A DNA stretch of 64,000 nucleotides, from assembly GCA_002749535.1 (NCBI GenBank), contig MZZL01000075.1, forward strand, positions 1-64,000. The letters are read 5' to 3'. The position numbers were made by a program, and so were the translations under genes. This DNA comes from Apophysomyces variabilis (Eukaryota; Mucoromycota; Mucoromycetes; Mucorales; Mucoraceae). This document shows, one piece after another, positions 45,601 to 58,418 of this stretch (position 1 is its first letter; the number at the start of each line of letters is the position of its first letter). The notes under the pieces are model-generated. The model saw nothing but the letters and a program-made list of their open reading frames with translations. It ran no database searches and was not told where the DNA came from.

Positions 45601-48078
45601 ATGAGCGTTGAACAACGAAGAAAGACTCTACCGGTTGTGAAAGATATCGAACAACTGGGTACGTTGACACTTGATGACTCGCTACCAGTTATATCGACCT
45701 CTCCTCCGTCTTCTTCACCACCGACCCTTTCCCCATCCGTAATACCTCAACCCAACCATTGGCTACAACTCTCAGCAGATGTTGAAAATGACTGGGCATT
45801 ACGGTCGCGTCAATCATTTGGACTCGATATTCCCGGTGCGGTTCACACCATTATACCACAAAGTTAGTGTTTCTTGTTATCTTATAACCCCCTGCAAACT
45901 TCTTGTTCATCTCAATCCGTGTACCACCTACTTATAGAACTAAAAAACGAGCGCCCACTAGATAATAAATTGGTCATTATCATGGGTAATGTATCAGAAA
46001 TTCACACATATATGCTTTTGGCTGTTAGGTGTATCCCATCTTCATGGAACACTCATCCTTTTCTCATATTTAGTGGGTTTGCCTGCTCGTGGTAAAAGCT
46101 ATCTCGTCAAGAAATTGCGGAGATACTTGAATTGGCTCCAGTACGAAACTAAAGTACGCCTAAATAACGAACTTGGATACGTTGATCTGTCAAAAAAAAA
46201 AGGCCAAAAAAATTACAACCATTACGAACCTTTTTGTTTTTCTTTCTTAGATCTTTAATGTTGGCAACGTGAGACGAGATAAAGAAGCAGCTCAACATGA
46301 TCAATCAGCCCAGTTTTTCGACCCCGATAATCGAGAGATGAAAGAGATTCGAGATCGATTGGCGTTAACTGTATTGGATCAGCTGATTGACTGGCTAAAA
46401 GAAGGAGGTGGCAATATTGCTATTCACGATGCTACTAATTCAACCATCGAACGAAGGTATGCATAAAAAATGCTGAGACTTATGTGAAGAGAGCATCCCT
46501 CAGTGGATATGTACATTCATATGTTACTCTTTTTCTTTTCAGAAAATTGTTGATAGATCGTTTGAAGAAAGAACCAGAAATCAGAGTGTTGTTACTAGAA
46601 TCTGTATGCACAGATAACAAGGTGTGACAAACTGCGTAATGGTTCTTTTGTTTTTTTAACGCTAGAATATATTTAGATGCTGGAACGAAATTTTAGACTC
46701 AAGTTGGCAGGCCCTGACTATGTGAACAAAAATCCCGACGAGGCATTAGCTGATTTCCGTTCCCGTGTAGCAAATTATGAAAGAGCCTATCAGCCATTGG
46801 GAGAATGGGAGGAAGAGAATGACATTCAATACTGTAAATTGATCAATGTTGGCAAAAAAGTGATCGCCTACAATATCTCGGGCTATCTTTCCGGACAATG
46901 TGTGTTTTACCTGATGAATTTTAACTTGGTAGGCAAGTAAAAAGAAAAAAGAAAAAACAAGGGCGTTTCCATCGGATAGCTATGGTTGATCTAACATTTA
47001 TTTACTTGATCTACTTAGAACGACAGATTTTCGTCACTCGTCATGGTGAAAGTACTGATAATGTTGCAGGAAGAATTGGCGGTGATGCATCGGTAAGTCA
47101 AAGGTATAGAGTAGAAAAAAGGGAAAGAGATCGCCATTGATGAGACTTTTTCTTTTTTTCCCGAAAAAAAAGCTGTCGGAGCGCGGACAAAAGTATGCGC
47201 GAGCACTGGCCAGATTTGTTCAAGAACAGCGAGCGAACTTTGCGAATGATTTGGCTGGACGAAAAAAGGAGGAACCCGAAGAAACGAAAACAAGTACTAC
47301 AGCAACTGGATCTCAATTTACAGTGTGGACTAGTATGTTGAAACGAGCTGTGCAGACCGGCGATGCTTTTGATCCGGATGAATATGACATAAAGGTAGAA
47401 TCTATATCAACCAATCAGAGAATGTTCTGCAATTCTAAATCAAAAATTTTTTTGCAGAATATCCGATTCCTGAATGAAATCAATGCTGGGGTTTGTAGTC
47501 GCTATCTTCTCGTTTGAACCAGCGACAAACAAAGTTTCTGAAATTTGTCTTATCATATAGATGTGTGAGGGAATGACATATGAAGAAATTCAACAACAAT
47601 ATCCTAGTGAATTCCAAGCAAGGCAAGAAAATAAGCTGTATTATCGATACCCAGGCATGGGCGGAGAGTCCTATATCGGTAAACGAAAACATAAAGTGTG
47701 TGCTTGGAGAACGTGCGAAAATGTAACACGAAAAAAACTTTTATTTAGATGTCATTCACCGCCTTCAATCTATGATCATTGAATTAGAACGGATGACGCA
47801 GTCCTGTCTTATCATCACCCACCGGGTTGTCATGAGGATCTTGCTTGGTTACATGTTGGATTGGCACCGTACGGAAATGCCACATATGATGGTTCCCATA
47901 CACACGTAAGTTATCATTTTCATTTGTCATCCTTTTCCTTTTTGAAATTGCCGGGGCTGGAAAAAGCCCATCATTGAAAAATGTGGCTAGGGTTTATGAA
48001 ATTCGGCCAATGCCTTATGGTACCGAATTGAAAAAGTGGAGATACATAGAAGATACAGATACATTTGAGGAGTTCTAA
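45601..48078 (+). CDS. 6-phosphofructo-2-kinase/fructose-2,6-bisphosphatase
   Basis: Bifunctional enzyme that makes and removes fructose-2,6-bisphosphate, the activator of phosphofructokinase. Twelve exons: 45601-45862, 45938-45985, 46074-46153, 46251-46456, 46543-46621, 46677-46932, 47019-47092, 47173-47394, 47458-47490, 47561-47678, 47749-47905, 47991-48078; 540 residues. The kinase half has the Walker A motif GLPARGKSY and HDATNS; the phosphatase half has TRHGES, LSERG, the Glu in CEGMTYEE and the second His in [11 protein letters not shown], so both activities look intact. Intron 6 begins with GC (GCAAGT) instead of GT. A Ser/Pro-rich N-terminal 85 residues may be regulatory. An in-frame ATG at 45559 is a possible earlier start. 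Confidence 0.94.
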
Positions 48079-50322
48079 CACGAAAAAAGTTGGTTTTATC
48101 GTTGTATTCAAAGATACATTGTTTGTCATTTCTTCAATCAATAAAGCCCTGTAGTAACACTTTTTAAGAGAGCAAAAATTTTAATGCTTGTTCATTGTTC
48201 CTATCTCAAACAAGTCAATTCTCTTTTGAGAATGGTCCCTATCCATTGTTCCGGCTGCCTGTTATTATCTGTATCCCTGCCTTTCCTTTTTTTTTTAGAT
48301 CCATAGCTACACATGTGGAACACCAGCCATCATGCGATTAAGCAAGTGCAGTTCATGGCACGTGCATCATGTGAAATCATAAGTAAATCCAGTACCATTT
48401 GTTCATGACAAAGACTGCCCTGAAAATGAAACGATCTATCGGGATGAGCGGGAATCGCATCTGAACTAGAAAAAAAAGCTTTTTTTCTTTGCATCACATT
48501 GATCCAAAAAGTGCTTTTTCGTATCTGAGATATATTTCGCTCATTCACTTGTTCTACCCGACGTTGATCGCTCTAATGATGTTAGTTCATTTATTGCCAA
48601 AAGAATTGTTCTTTTTCTACTGCAATCTTGCTGAGTCTAGATCAAGCAAGAAGCACACTCTTCCCCTTAACACGACTTTCGATTTGTCATCGTGCGAATT
48701 GATTTCTGGGCAATTACGACTTCGACAGGATACTACTTTCATTTCGGAAAAGAGTGTATGAACTACTGTTGAGCAACTTATGCAAGTAAAAATAGGCTGC
48801 TTCTTTCACACGGATTAAACCTACTTTAACATTGTCACTGGCATCGGGAATTTCGTTGAATAAGCCGATAAGTGCTACATCAAAAATGCTGTCCGCTTCA
48901 AACTGAGAGAAGATAGGGAAATAAAAGGGACGATGATCTGTGAAAGCAAGCGTATTTTGGTACATGCTGCTTTTGTCAATGACATCGACTCCACGCGAAG
49001 GATCAAAGTTAGTTTTCGAATTACCAAAAGCACTTTAATTCGCAATCCAGCATAAAAAAGAATGAAACAATAGATAGCAATTTTGTCTCTTCTCTTTTCT
49101 CGTCCTGATCTTTCTTTGAACAATGGCCTTTCTCATGGAAACGAATGCCTCTTTCTTTACGATACCTTTTCGGACTGCCATTGGTTAGAAAATCATAAAG
49201 TTTATTCCTTTTATTACCTATCTGATAGACACAAAGGATATGTCCTATCTCAACAATACAATAGAGGACTATGGTTTGAACTGTGGTTCCTAAAGAACGG
49301 GCTAGGTCTCTGGTAACACCATTCTTCTCCTTCCCTAGCTTGATAGAAGCGGCGTGGAAACATTCAATGTTCCTTACACTCTTGCCGAAAAAGAGTAACG
49401 GTTAAGGACTCCTTGCGGTAGAGAGTCAATCTTTCGGTAGCGGAAGGTATCTAGGTGCAAAATCCACACCAACGTGGAGCTCGCTGATTGCGCGATGCTC
49501 ACTGCTCGCCACTTTGCTAATGTTTTTCCTACCGGATACGTGGGTCAACTTTTTCATATAGAGAGCAAAATTTCGTAGAAAAAAGGTTTTTCCATGGTCC
49601 ATATCCTTGTTCACGGATATGATTCGATTAGTCATAATCGATGAATGACCCTAAAGCAAAATCAGTAGCGCAGTAATAGAACCATGATTCTCAAGCGAAA
49701 TGAGTGTATTCTATAGACAAGAAAGCCGATCTTTTTGCATCATTTGTCTCAGAATATCTCAACAGAAAGCACGCTTTTGTTTTACTGTTAATACTGACAT
49801 TTCTCCAGCTCCCTGTTTCGTTTACCATCATTAAATGTTAAACTACACATGCTGTTAGGACAATGATGGAAAGGCTTTACGCATGCCCTTTCCAAGCTAT
49901 ACAAATTTCCTGCAGGAATAGGGGTTTGTAGTGAGAAGGATTCATTAAACTAGGAGATGTTTGACCATATCGTTATGCAGAAGATGGAGAACTGGTTCCT
50001 GCTTTTTAAAAGACATGGCTTAGCCCGTGAGAAAAGTGCAACTCTAGTTCTTTCAAAGACTTCTGTTCTCTCTTTTATCTCATTTGCTGTGGCAACCATA
50101 TCAGTTCGCTGCTCCGCATCACTGTTCATTCTTTCTTTTACCTTCTTTATCGTACAGTTCTCGTTTTGTTCCTTAAAGGTAGCAACTCCTTTGGCGTGTT
50201 AAGCTTTCCTAAACTCGCAACCCGCAAAAAAAATGACAAGGAAAAGACCATAGCTGTCGTTGCCCCTGCTTTAACAAAACGATTCCAGACCTAGATATTC
50301 TCTTCTTTGAACAAAGCTATCC
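48079..50322. other. 2.2-kb intergenic region with coding-like debris
   Basis: Minus frames at 48714-49040 (GVDVIDKSSMYQNTLAFTDH and following) and 49426-49635 look more protein-like than chance, but they are broken by stops and I recognise no family. Possibly a decayed gene or transposon. The final part is the 5' flank of the P-loop kinase gene. Confidence 0.35.
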
Positions 50323-50961
50323 ATGGGTTATCCAATCCCGAAAGAAGCATTACAACGGGCCCAAGCGCTACTGGCGCGCAAGGAAGGGCGGCTCCTACTT
50401 GGTATCGCTGGCGAGCCTGGCGCTGGCAAATCCACCTTGGCGCTTGCTTTGTGTGAGGCATTAGGTACCAAGGCCATCGTTGTGCCAATGGATGGTTTCC
50501 ATTTGGCCAATGTCGAACTGGCTCGTTTAGGGCGTAGTGCGCGCAAAGGGGCGCCAGATACTTTTGATGTTCACGGCTATATCGCCTTGCTGGAACGCAT
50601 CCGCCGTACTGCATCGCACCAAACGATTTATGCCCCGGCATTTCACCGTGAGATTGAGGAATCAATTTCTGGAGAGATCGTCGTTCCTCCGGAAGTCAAA
50701 TTAGTGATTACCGAAGGGAACTATTTGCTACTAGAGGAGGAGCCCTGGAGCGGTGTGCGCGGATTACTGGACGAAGCATGGTTTGTCGATGTAGACCCAA
50801 TTCAACGACACCAACAATTGTTAGCACGGCATATGCAATTTGGTCGTAGCCGCGAGGAAGCCTTGCATTGGATCGACAGCTCAGATGAACCTAACGCACG
50901 GAGGATCAAGGCCACCGCGCCACGTGCGGATTATTGCATATCATGGAACACAAGTTCCTAA
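50323..50961 (+). CDS. Bacterial-type P-loop nucleoside/sugar kinase-like protein
   Basis: A single intronless frame of 212 residues. It belongs to the uridine kinase/pantothenate kinase-like P-loop group seen in bacteria as nucleoside/nucleotide kinase family or FrcK-like proteins: Walker A GIAGEPGAGKSTLA, then VVPMDGFHLAN, the RKGAPDTFD motif, YAPAFHREIEE, the Walker B-like VITEGNYLLL, FVDVDP, and a C-terminal RKATAPRAD-like end (RIKATAPRADY). Fungal relatives such as yeast Yfh7 exist, but the spacing and wording of the motifs are bacterial. The gene is visibly GC-richer than its flanks and lies among many-exon genes, which suggests horizontal transfer. The substrate is unknown. Both ends look complete. 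Confidence 0.88.
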   Translation: MGYPIPKEALQRAQALLARKEGRLLLGIAGEPGAGKSTLALALCEALGTKAIVVPMDGFHLANVELARLGRSARKGAPDTFDVHGYIALLERIRRTASHQTIYAPAFHREIEESISGEIVVPPEVKLVITEGNYLLLEEEPWSGVRGLLDEAWFVDVDPIQRHQQLLARHMQFGRSREEALHWIDSSDEPNARRIKATAPRADYCISWNTSS

Positions 50962-51531
50962 TTGAAATTAATGGATTCCCTTCATAAACCTTCACCCAAT
51001 GGGAAAACGTGTAAGGCACATATAGTTGCTATCTTTCCTTAAAAACAATACCTAAACTCTTTATAAAGAAACCAGAGCCAAAAATATTCTCGTTTCAACG
51101 CTGGGCCTTGTTGATACGTGGTGTTACATGTTCTATAGGTTGAATGCAATGAAGAAGCCCTATTTTGTCCTAATCACAAGTTCAAAGCTGCGAAGTAATA
51201 ACATCGATCATGAACGTATCCCTCGTATCGACATTTGTTTTGAAGCTAAAAAAAGATCTCGACGCTTGATCGGGACACACTTGTCCGCCAATCAATCTTG
51301 AATTCGAAGCAAACGGTTGATTCTATTACAGCTTTTATGAAAGGAATACGAACTAATCTCCATCCCAATCTATTTTCTAAGGAAGCAATGTTCTCACTAT
51401 TTCCCTTACCTTTCCATCTATTTCCTAGTCGACGTGTGTCTACGGTTATGCAATAAACAGTAAGACAGGGTTGTCAAACCGATCCAAATTTAAACACAGC
51501 AGCGGTGATAGGATTTGAAGAGGCGGGGGCA
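50962..51531. other. Intergenic, 5' flank of the NRAMP gene
   Basis: AT-rich sequence of about 570 bases; nothing recognised. Confidence 0.5.
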
Positions 51532-53471
51532 ATGGATATATTTAAAGTGGGCAAGAAGTCTGGGAAACTCGTTGTCGTTCTTTCCTTCTTTCCGATGATG
51601 AAGATAGTAAACCGGATAGGTGTCTATCTTGGTTGTCTTGCCAAATTCATTGGCCCTGGATTTATGATTGCCGTTGGCTAGTAAGGATATAAACAAAACC
51701 ATCATTATCCTTTGGCTTTCAGTCGCTCAACAATTACTTAGTCTGGATCCAGGCAACTGGGCTACGGACATGGAAGGCGGATCCACTTATGGCTACCGTC
51801 TGCTGTTCATTATCCTCATTTCAAACGTCATTGCCGTCTTCCTTCAGAACTTAACCATTCGCCTGGGTACCATTGCCGGACTGGATCTGGCTGCTGCCTC
51901 GCGTCGGCACTTTCCCAAATGGCTCAATCTCTTTCTGTACGTCTTAGCCGAGTTGGCCATCATTGCAACCGACTTGGCCGAAGTCATCGGTAGTGCCATT
52001 GCGCTTAACTTGCTCTTCCCCAAACTCCCCTTGCCCGCAGGCGTGGCTATCACCGCCGCAGACGTCCTTATTATCCTTCTCTTCTATAACGAAGAAGGAA
52101 ATGACCCTGATTCGGCCACTCAAAATGCATCCGCTCGCGTGGTCCGATATTTTGAGGCCTTTGTCATGATGCTGGTCGGCGCTGTCGGCATTTGTTTCAT
52201 GATTGAACTAGCCTACTCTAATACAGTAGCTGTGGACGTCTTGAAAGGCTACATCCCTTCACGAGAGATCTTTACAGATCCAGGTTGTTTGTACGTTGCA
52301 ATTGGTATCATTGGTGCTACCGGTACGTAAGATGCACAAAATGTTTCTCATTATCAATATAACTCTAATCTCTATTTCTGTGTTTCATGCAGTGATGCCT
52401 CACAATTTATATCTGCACAGTTTTATTATTCAAGCAAGATGCCATGAGTGGCGTGCTCGTCGACCGAGGCTCGTTCCATTGAATGACGGCTGGGCTATCA
52501 AACAGGATTTCTCTACAGCTTTGATAGACTCCACAAAAAAAGTCGATGACGAAAAGAACCAACAAACAGGCAGAGACCTAACGGAAACTGCACCACGACC
52601 TCAGATTGACGTAGATAGACTTAAGACCTTCTTGGATGGCTCTTTGCGAATTAATCTACATTACAGCTTTGTTGATCTGCTCGTAGCTTTGACTTTTGCA
52701 TTTTTTGTAAATTGTGCGATTCTCGTTGTTGCATCGGCCAACTTCTACTACGGACCCGCTGGCCAGAACCAGCAAGTCGAAGATCTTTTCAGCGCTCACG
52801 ACTTACTGCGTCAGTATCTCGGACCACCAGCCGCTGTTGTTTTTGCATTAGCCCTGCTTTGTGCAGGTCAATCGAGTACATTAACAGCAACCTTGGCAGG
52901 TCAGGTTATCATGTCAGGTTTCCTCGGTATGACAACAAAACCGTGGATTCGCCGTATCGTCACCCGCCTTGTGGCTATCATTCCAGCCATGGTGGCCGCC
53001 TGTGTTGCCGGTCGTTCGGGTCTTAGTAACATGCTGGTTGCCAGCCAGGTTGCCCTGAGTATCCAATTGCCTTTCGCGGTTGTTCCCTTGGTCTATTTTA
53101 CCGCTATGAAACGCGTCATGAAACTCGATCTGGTAGTGGAGCACAAAGATGTGCCGACCAGACCAAAGACGGTTTCATGGTTTGATCAATTCTTCTCCTC
53201 ATCTGCTTCCACTCGTTGCCGTTTATCCAGTCTCTACGAAAAAATGGCCAACGTGCTGAATCCGAAAAGAGCAGCTCCGCATCAACACCCCACAGCCGTG
53301 GATCCTCCCTCTTCACCACCCCAAAACGAGCTTACGGTCGATTTAACCGAATGGCCAGAACCACTGCGCTATCCAAATGGGTGGATCACTAACATTGTAG
53401 CTTGCGTTATCAGTCTGTTGTTGATCGGTCTCAATGGTTATTTGGTCGTTTCCTTATTTATGCAGTTATAA
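51532..53471 (+). CDS. NRAMP-family divalent metal transporter
   Basis: Proton-coupled uptake of Mn2+, Fe2+ or similar ions. Three exons: 51532-51680, 51742-52322, 52393-53471; 602 residues. The two metal-binding signatures are present: LDPGNWATD in helix 1, completed exactly across the first splice junction, and VMPHNLYLHS in helix 6, completed across the second. GPGFMIAVGY precedes the first; SSTLTATLAGQ lies in the conserved later transport signature. A hydrophilic insertion of about 90 residues follows helix 6 and another precedes the last helices. Relatives are yeast Smf1-3; vacuolar or plasma membrane location is not readable. An alternative start is the Met pair at 51595. Confidence 0.94.
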
Positions 53472-53576
53472 CGCGTTCATCCCTCTTTCACCATTTTCGT
53501 TATGTTGTCAATCCCAAATTCCCCTCATCCTATACATAGAGCTGTAGACGAAACTTTTCTTGGATCTCAAAAATTT

Positions 53577-56500
53577 TTAATTTACAAAAAAAACTGGTGA
53601 TTCCCCCGGAGCTCTATTTGTGAAGGGATGCATATTGTTTGAGTACTCTGCATCAGCCATAGATGATTCGCTGTCATTCATAGCAAAATCAGCTGATGGT
53701 GCAGGGGACTGATAAACACTAGGATATCTGTCATTAACCAATAAAAGGAAAAGGATGAGTTATCAATTTCATCGACCATTTCTAAAAGTGACCATACTTT
53801 TCACAGCTGAAATCCCACGTTGGCATCCATTGGGCGTTTTGACACATTTCTCGAGTCCACGGTCCGCCATAGGTAATTGGCGCATATATCGAAAAGGTGC
53901 AGAGGATGGCTGCGCATACCGCCAGCGTGACAGCAAACTTAGCCTTCAGCGATAACCTCGTCAACGCCAAGTCGAATCCCACAGCAAATACCAGAATAGC
54001 AAAGTAAAGTGCCGGTAAATAATGATGCAAAAAGAGCTGGCGCTTCATAAGATAAAACGGCAAATAATGAAGTGCCCAACCACTGGCAAAGAAACCTGCA
54101 CTGTTCTCAAACAACGTACGACGGCCTGAACTAAAGAGTCAAATGATGCCTTTTCCCATCTTATTAGAACGTACCGTTATAGTGATCCACATAACCACGT
54201 TGACTACGTAGCTTGAAAAAGGACCATAGGATCAAGTAGTTGAAGACGGCTACAGTGCTGACCCAGTACACCAATGGGTTTCCCAAGAAATAGATATGTC
54301 GGCTATCATTCAACCAAAACGAAATACCTGAGCGTAGGACTGGCCATGATGAAGGCCGAGATTCGTATGGATGCGATGCTGTGAGATCTGCATTGGTCTT
54401 CCACATAGTAACGTGAAGCTCGCGGAACTTGCTCCAGAAACTGGGGATACGATAGTTCACCATAGGGGTGTCCGGCGGTACTGTCATGCAGATGTATCAG
54501 CTTCCAACTCTTATCATCTATGAGCTTTTCTTGAACGACAGCTTACATAAAGAATTTTCCGTCGTTTCTATCATCCATAACGTTTTTGGCTTTTTACTCA
54601 TCTGCATACATGTCACCTCTTGCTGACCGAAACCCCAGTCGGGCAGATGGACATCGTGCGAAAAGAGAGCACACTGCTGCATAAGGTGCACGAGACGAAA
54701 CCGACTACGCAAAGTTTGAAGCCGTTCTGTTGCGTCGACTGATTCGTCGTCTTGTTCGATTTCCACCCTCCAGTAGTCGTTCGCGTCTCCTTCAAAATCA
54801 GGAAACCCGTACGCACTATACACATATTATGAATGAAAGGAAACTATGCTAGTCTTACCTCACTTCCTTGTGATAGTCGGTCTCTGTGACAGGTGCATGT
54901 ATATCATGGCTGTGGAGTTTTCTTGGACTCGTTATTACGTGCTCCAACCGTATGATGTCTCCATGTCGAACCCATTGAATCCACGTCTTATTATCGTTAC
55001 CCAAGACATCCCCTTCATTGCTATCTTCCATAGTGCTGTTCATTTTTCGGATAATCCACCAGTTATTATCATCACGGAAAGGATACAGGGTTATCTGTTG
55101 CTCTAACCACTCATTAGGCTGGTTGATCATAAAGCTTATATACTTACGCTTGCTGCCGCCTTCGTAGACTTGTGGATGGGAATGCAGATAACCACCATTG
55201 GTAGCTATATGTCGGATAACAACACGAGAACCATAGGAAACATCTAGCACCAAGCTCGAATAAGAAAAGCATCCTTTTTCCCCCAATTACACTATACAAA
55301 CCCAAGGGACTATCGCTAATTTCTCTCCCTTTAAGACCATGTTGGAATGCAGCAGACATATGAGAATCCCCATCGCCCGATAATGGAAGGCTCAAGAAAT
55401 GTAGATAGAACGTGCCGATGTAGATCGTGATAGGTATGAGTACGAGACACCATAGCCGAGCGGCAAAATGCTTCACGAATTGAGCCTTCCAAATAAATGT
55501 CAGGAGTATCCAGAAAAATTGACTTCCTACACCCTTTCTATTTACCTTTGTCATTCGAAGATCTCCCAAAATGCGCCAGAGATCCAGTAATGTGGAAAGT
55601 CCAACAGTCGCTATTGTGAATAAACCGACCCATTTACAACTCACAGTGAGTCCGAGGCCAACTCCGGTTGCGGCAAGCCAAAACCACCACCCCGGGGAGA
55701 ATTGTCTAATACCGAGTTTAATCCCTGTTACAATCCCTTTGCTTTTACTTTACCGCTGTCTGAAGAATCTATTCCAGCTCATAACAGTAAACGAAGTAAA
55801 GAATAATAAAGCTGAATCCAGCAAAATCAAGCGATTATTTGCTACGAGACTGTTATCTGCAATGACCAAACGAATAAGTTCAAAAGCTACAGACATAGCA
55901 TGGCTACATTATCTCACCATAACATATCGCCAGTGCGGCTATCAAGGCAGCTGTCACTGAATGACCAGCGTCTCGGATGGTTAGGAAGGCCATCGGTACG
56001 GTCAACACACCGAGGGCAGCGCAGAATGAACGCATTTGCACATAGGGTACTTCTCCTTTGGTGTAATCACTATCGAGACACTACGTTATATAAAATGGAC
56101 CTATCAACTCTCGTAGCCCTACTTTCCGATCAAACTGAAGTCGAACTCTCCGTCGTATCCAGAAATTTTTGCGATCCATGCGATCAGCATTTTGGCTAGC
56201 TTCATCCAAATGATTTAGGTAACCAGCTTAATTTGATATCCCAAACTTACAGGTGGGTGCACATCGAAGAAAAACTGTTGTCGTATGTATTTTCCCGCAA
56301 ATCCACCAAAATGAACCTCGTCAAACCTTGAAGAGCAAAAAGAACGCGTACATTCAGCTTATACAGCTCTTTATCTTTGTTTTAATAGATCTTACACGAC
56401 TTGGGAAGGACTTTCGATTTTATAGAAACGCAAAGGTATTGCCAGCAAAGTGAGTAACAGGGCGATGAAGACATCCCTTTTTGATGTCACAGCGTAGAGG

Positions 56501-56610
56501 GAGGGGGGAGAAGATGTCTTTGGTTTCTCTTCATCAACATCTTTGGGTTTGCTGTCATTGTTTGTTTCTTTTGTCTGCTTTCTCTGGCGAAGTTCTGTTG
56601 CACATTCCAT
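53577..56610 (-). CDS. PMT4: Protein O-mannosyltransferase, PMT4 subfamily
   Basis: Transfers mannose from dolichol phosphate to Ser/Thr of secretory and membrane proteins in the ER. Thirteen exons: 56396-56610, 56251-56326, 56123-56199, 55918-56069, 55754-55856, 55546-55705, 55302-55485, 55148-55243, 54859-55102, 54547-54815, 54175-54480, 53798-54125, 53577-53727; 786 residues. The catalytic loop FDEVHFGGFAGKYI and FFFDVHPPLAKML carries the Asp-Glu pair; DYTKGEVPYVQMR is the PMT4 form. Three MIR-type repeats follow (YGSRVVIRHIATNGGYLHSH, WIQWVRHGDIIRLEH and the VTCMQ segment), then GWALHYLPFYLMKRQLFLHH in the C-terminal membrane part. Several exon joins were decided by frame only. An in-frame upstream Met at 56691 exists but would add a second hydrophobic leader. 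Confidence 0.9.
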
Positions 56611-56781
56611 TCCTTTGCCTACCAGAAGAAAGAGAAAAGAGAGAAAGAGGAAAAGATATGTTAACCGAAAAAAGAAAACTGCCAGTCTCAAAGTATTTGG
56701 TAGGTCGTTTAATTTTAAGGTTGTATTAAAAAAATAAGAAAAAAAGTGCTATGAAATGCTGGTCTACTACGTAACTACTGA

Positions 56782-58418
56782 CTACTTGTACAAGACGGAT
56801 TCCATAGTGTTTAATAATATATCAGCATGGTTCTGTTGGAACACGAGCATCGGTCGTAGCCGTACAGATCGTTCACCACAACCACCAATATTGACTCCTT
56901 TTTGTCGCATGGCCAGCAAGAAGTTGTCACGCTCAGTCGGAGTATGCATGTCAAAAGCAATAAACGTCCCTTGACCACGTACATTCGCAAGGGATCCTTT
57001 GGATGCCAGTTCCCTCAGGCCCCTCTGCAAATAACCTCCCACTTGTTTTACGTTACTAAGCAAATCCTTGCTTTCAATTTCATTGACAATAGCAGCTGCT
57101 TGCATAGCACGCACTGGATCACCCATCCAGGTATTGTATAATCGGTAGGTTTGTTTTGGACGAAGCTGTGGATTAAGGTAGAATCCAGCTGCTTGGAATT
57201 TCTTGGAAAAAGTCACTATGTCTGGAGGACTGGGCAAATTCCAGGCCTCATGAGCCCAGAACGTCCCTGTGGCACCCACACCTGTCTGAACTTCATCTAC
57301 GATGAAGAGCACGTCGTGCTTTTGGCATATTGCTTGCAGTTTTCGGAAATAGTCAAAGGACGCTGTAGAGAAAGCACGTTAATTGGAACCTTGCTTTGCC
57401 AATTTCTTCTTACCATGGTTATCACCACCCTCCGATTGAATGGGTTCAACCACCACAGCCGCCACTGGTTTTTGATTTGTTTTGATAATATGTTCCACTT
57501 GCTCCAAAGACGCTGCTTCCGCCTTTTTATTATGCTCAACGTGGTCTTCCAAAGGATACTTGAGTGCAGGGAATGGAGCCTTAGGCCAATCGAATGCCGG
57601 GATATCCACTTTATGGATGGCCTTGCTTGCGGTGGCTGTCAGGGATCCAAACAGACGCCCATGGAATGCTTGTGAAAAGCTGAGGATAGACATGTCTGGG
57701 GAACCTGGTGCTTGGTTTTTCATGCAAGAGTTCAATTCCTCTGGTGTGAAATCATTCTGACCACGACGTTTGGCAGCTTGATACATAAAGGCCGTTTTGA
57801 AGGCATTCTCGTTGGCACAAGAACCACACATGACAGTAAACACATTGGTCATGCCTTTTGGAGCAACACGCATAAACGCATCTTCCACTGAATCGACCCA
57901 GTCTTTGGTCGGATTGACACCCAACGCCGCTCTGGATAATGATCATGATAAGTCATTCCTATCCAACTCGAAGTTTTCCTCTTGTACCTGTTTGCCAACG
58001 CTGTTTGAAAGGCCGGCTTTGTTGCCAATTCTAGAAAGGCCGGGTTGTTGTAGCCAATCGGAATGGATGCGATCTGCGCAAACACATCTAACATTGTGTT
58101 CCCATCGACATCCACGATATAATTACCCTTGGATTTCTCGAAATCTAAATGGTACCGAGGGTCCAATTCCCTCTGTGTTACCATCCGCTGTTTGATCGCC
58201 CTTTTCCTTTTTGTTAAGTTACCTGCCACGAAAAAGGCGGTTCGTGTGTCTTGGTACTTGTCCAGTCTTGCCAAGACCGATTTCGATGCTGGACCAGGAA
58301 CAGCTGTCTGCATCATGGGCTTGACAGGTTCATCCAAAAAGTAAGGCTTCTGCGCGGTTACCGTAGCTAGTGAGCGCACTGTGAATGGTTTATATAAAAG
58401 GTGACGCGCACGAAGCAT
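56782..58418 (-). CDS. UGA1: 4-aminobutyrate aminotransferase, probably mitochondrial
   Basis: PLP-dependent class III aminotransferase converting GABA and 2-oxoglutarate to succinate semialdehyde and glutamate. Four exons: 58223-58418, 57988-58144, 57414-57931, 56782-57362; 483 residues, the eukaryotic GABA-T size. The N-terminus MLRARHLLYKPFTVRSLATV is Arg-rich, without acidic residues, as in a mitochondrial presequence. Seen: DVFAQIASIPIGYNNP, MCGSCANENAFKTAF (phosphate-binding turn), SFSQAFHGRLFGSL, VVVEPIQSEGGD, LFIVDEVQTGVGATG (Asp contacting PLP) and TFSKKFQAAGF with the Schiff-base Lys. The first intron would be in frame if retained apart from its phase, so it could be missed by simple ORF calling. 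Shares upstream sequence with no other gene. Confidence 0.94.

Noticed and set aside
55750..55752. Apparent in-frame TAA in the PMT4 gene
   Set aside because: It falls inside a 48-nt intron (55706-55753) whose removal restores the family sequence.
57151..57675. 174-codon plus frame inside the GABA transaminase
   Set aside because: Antisense shadow of a strongly recognised gene.
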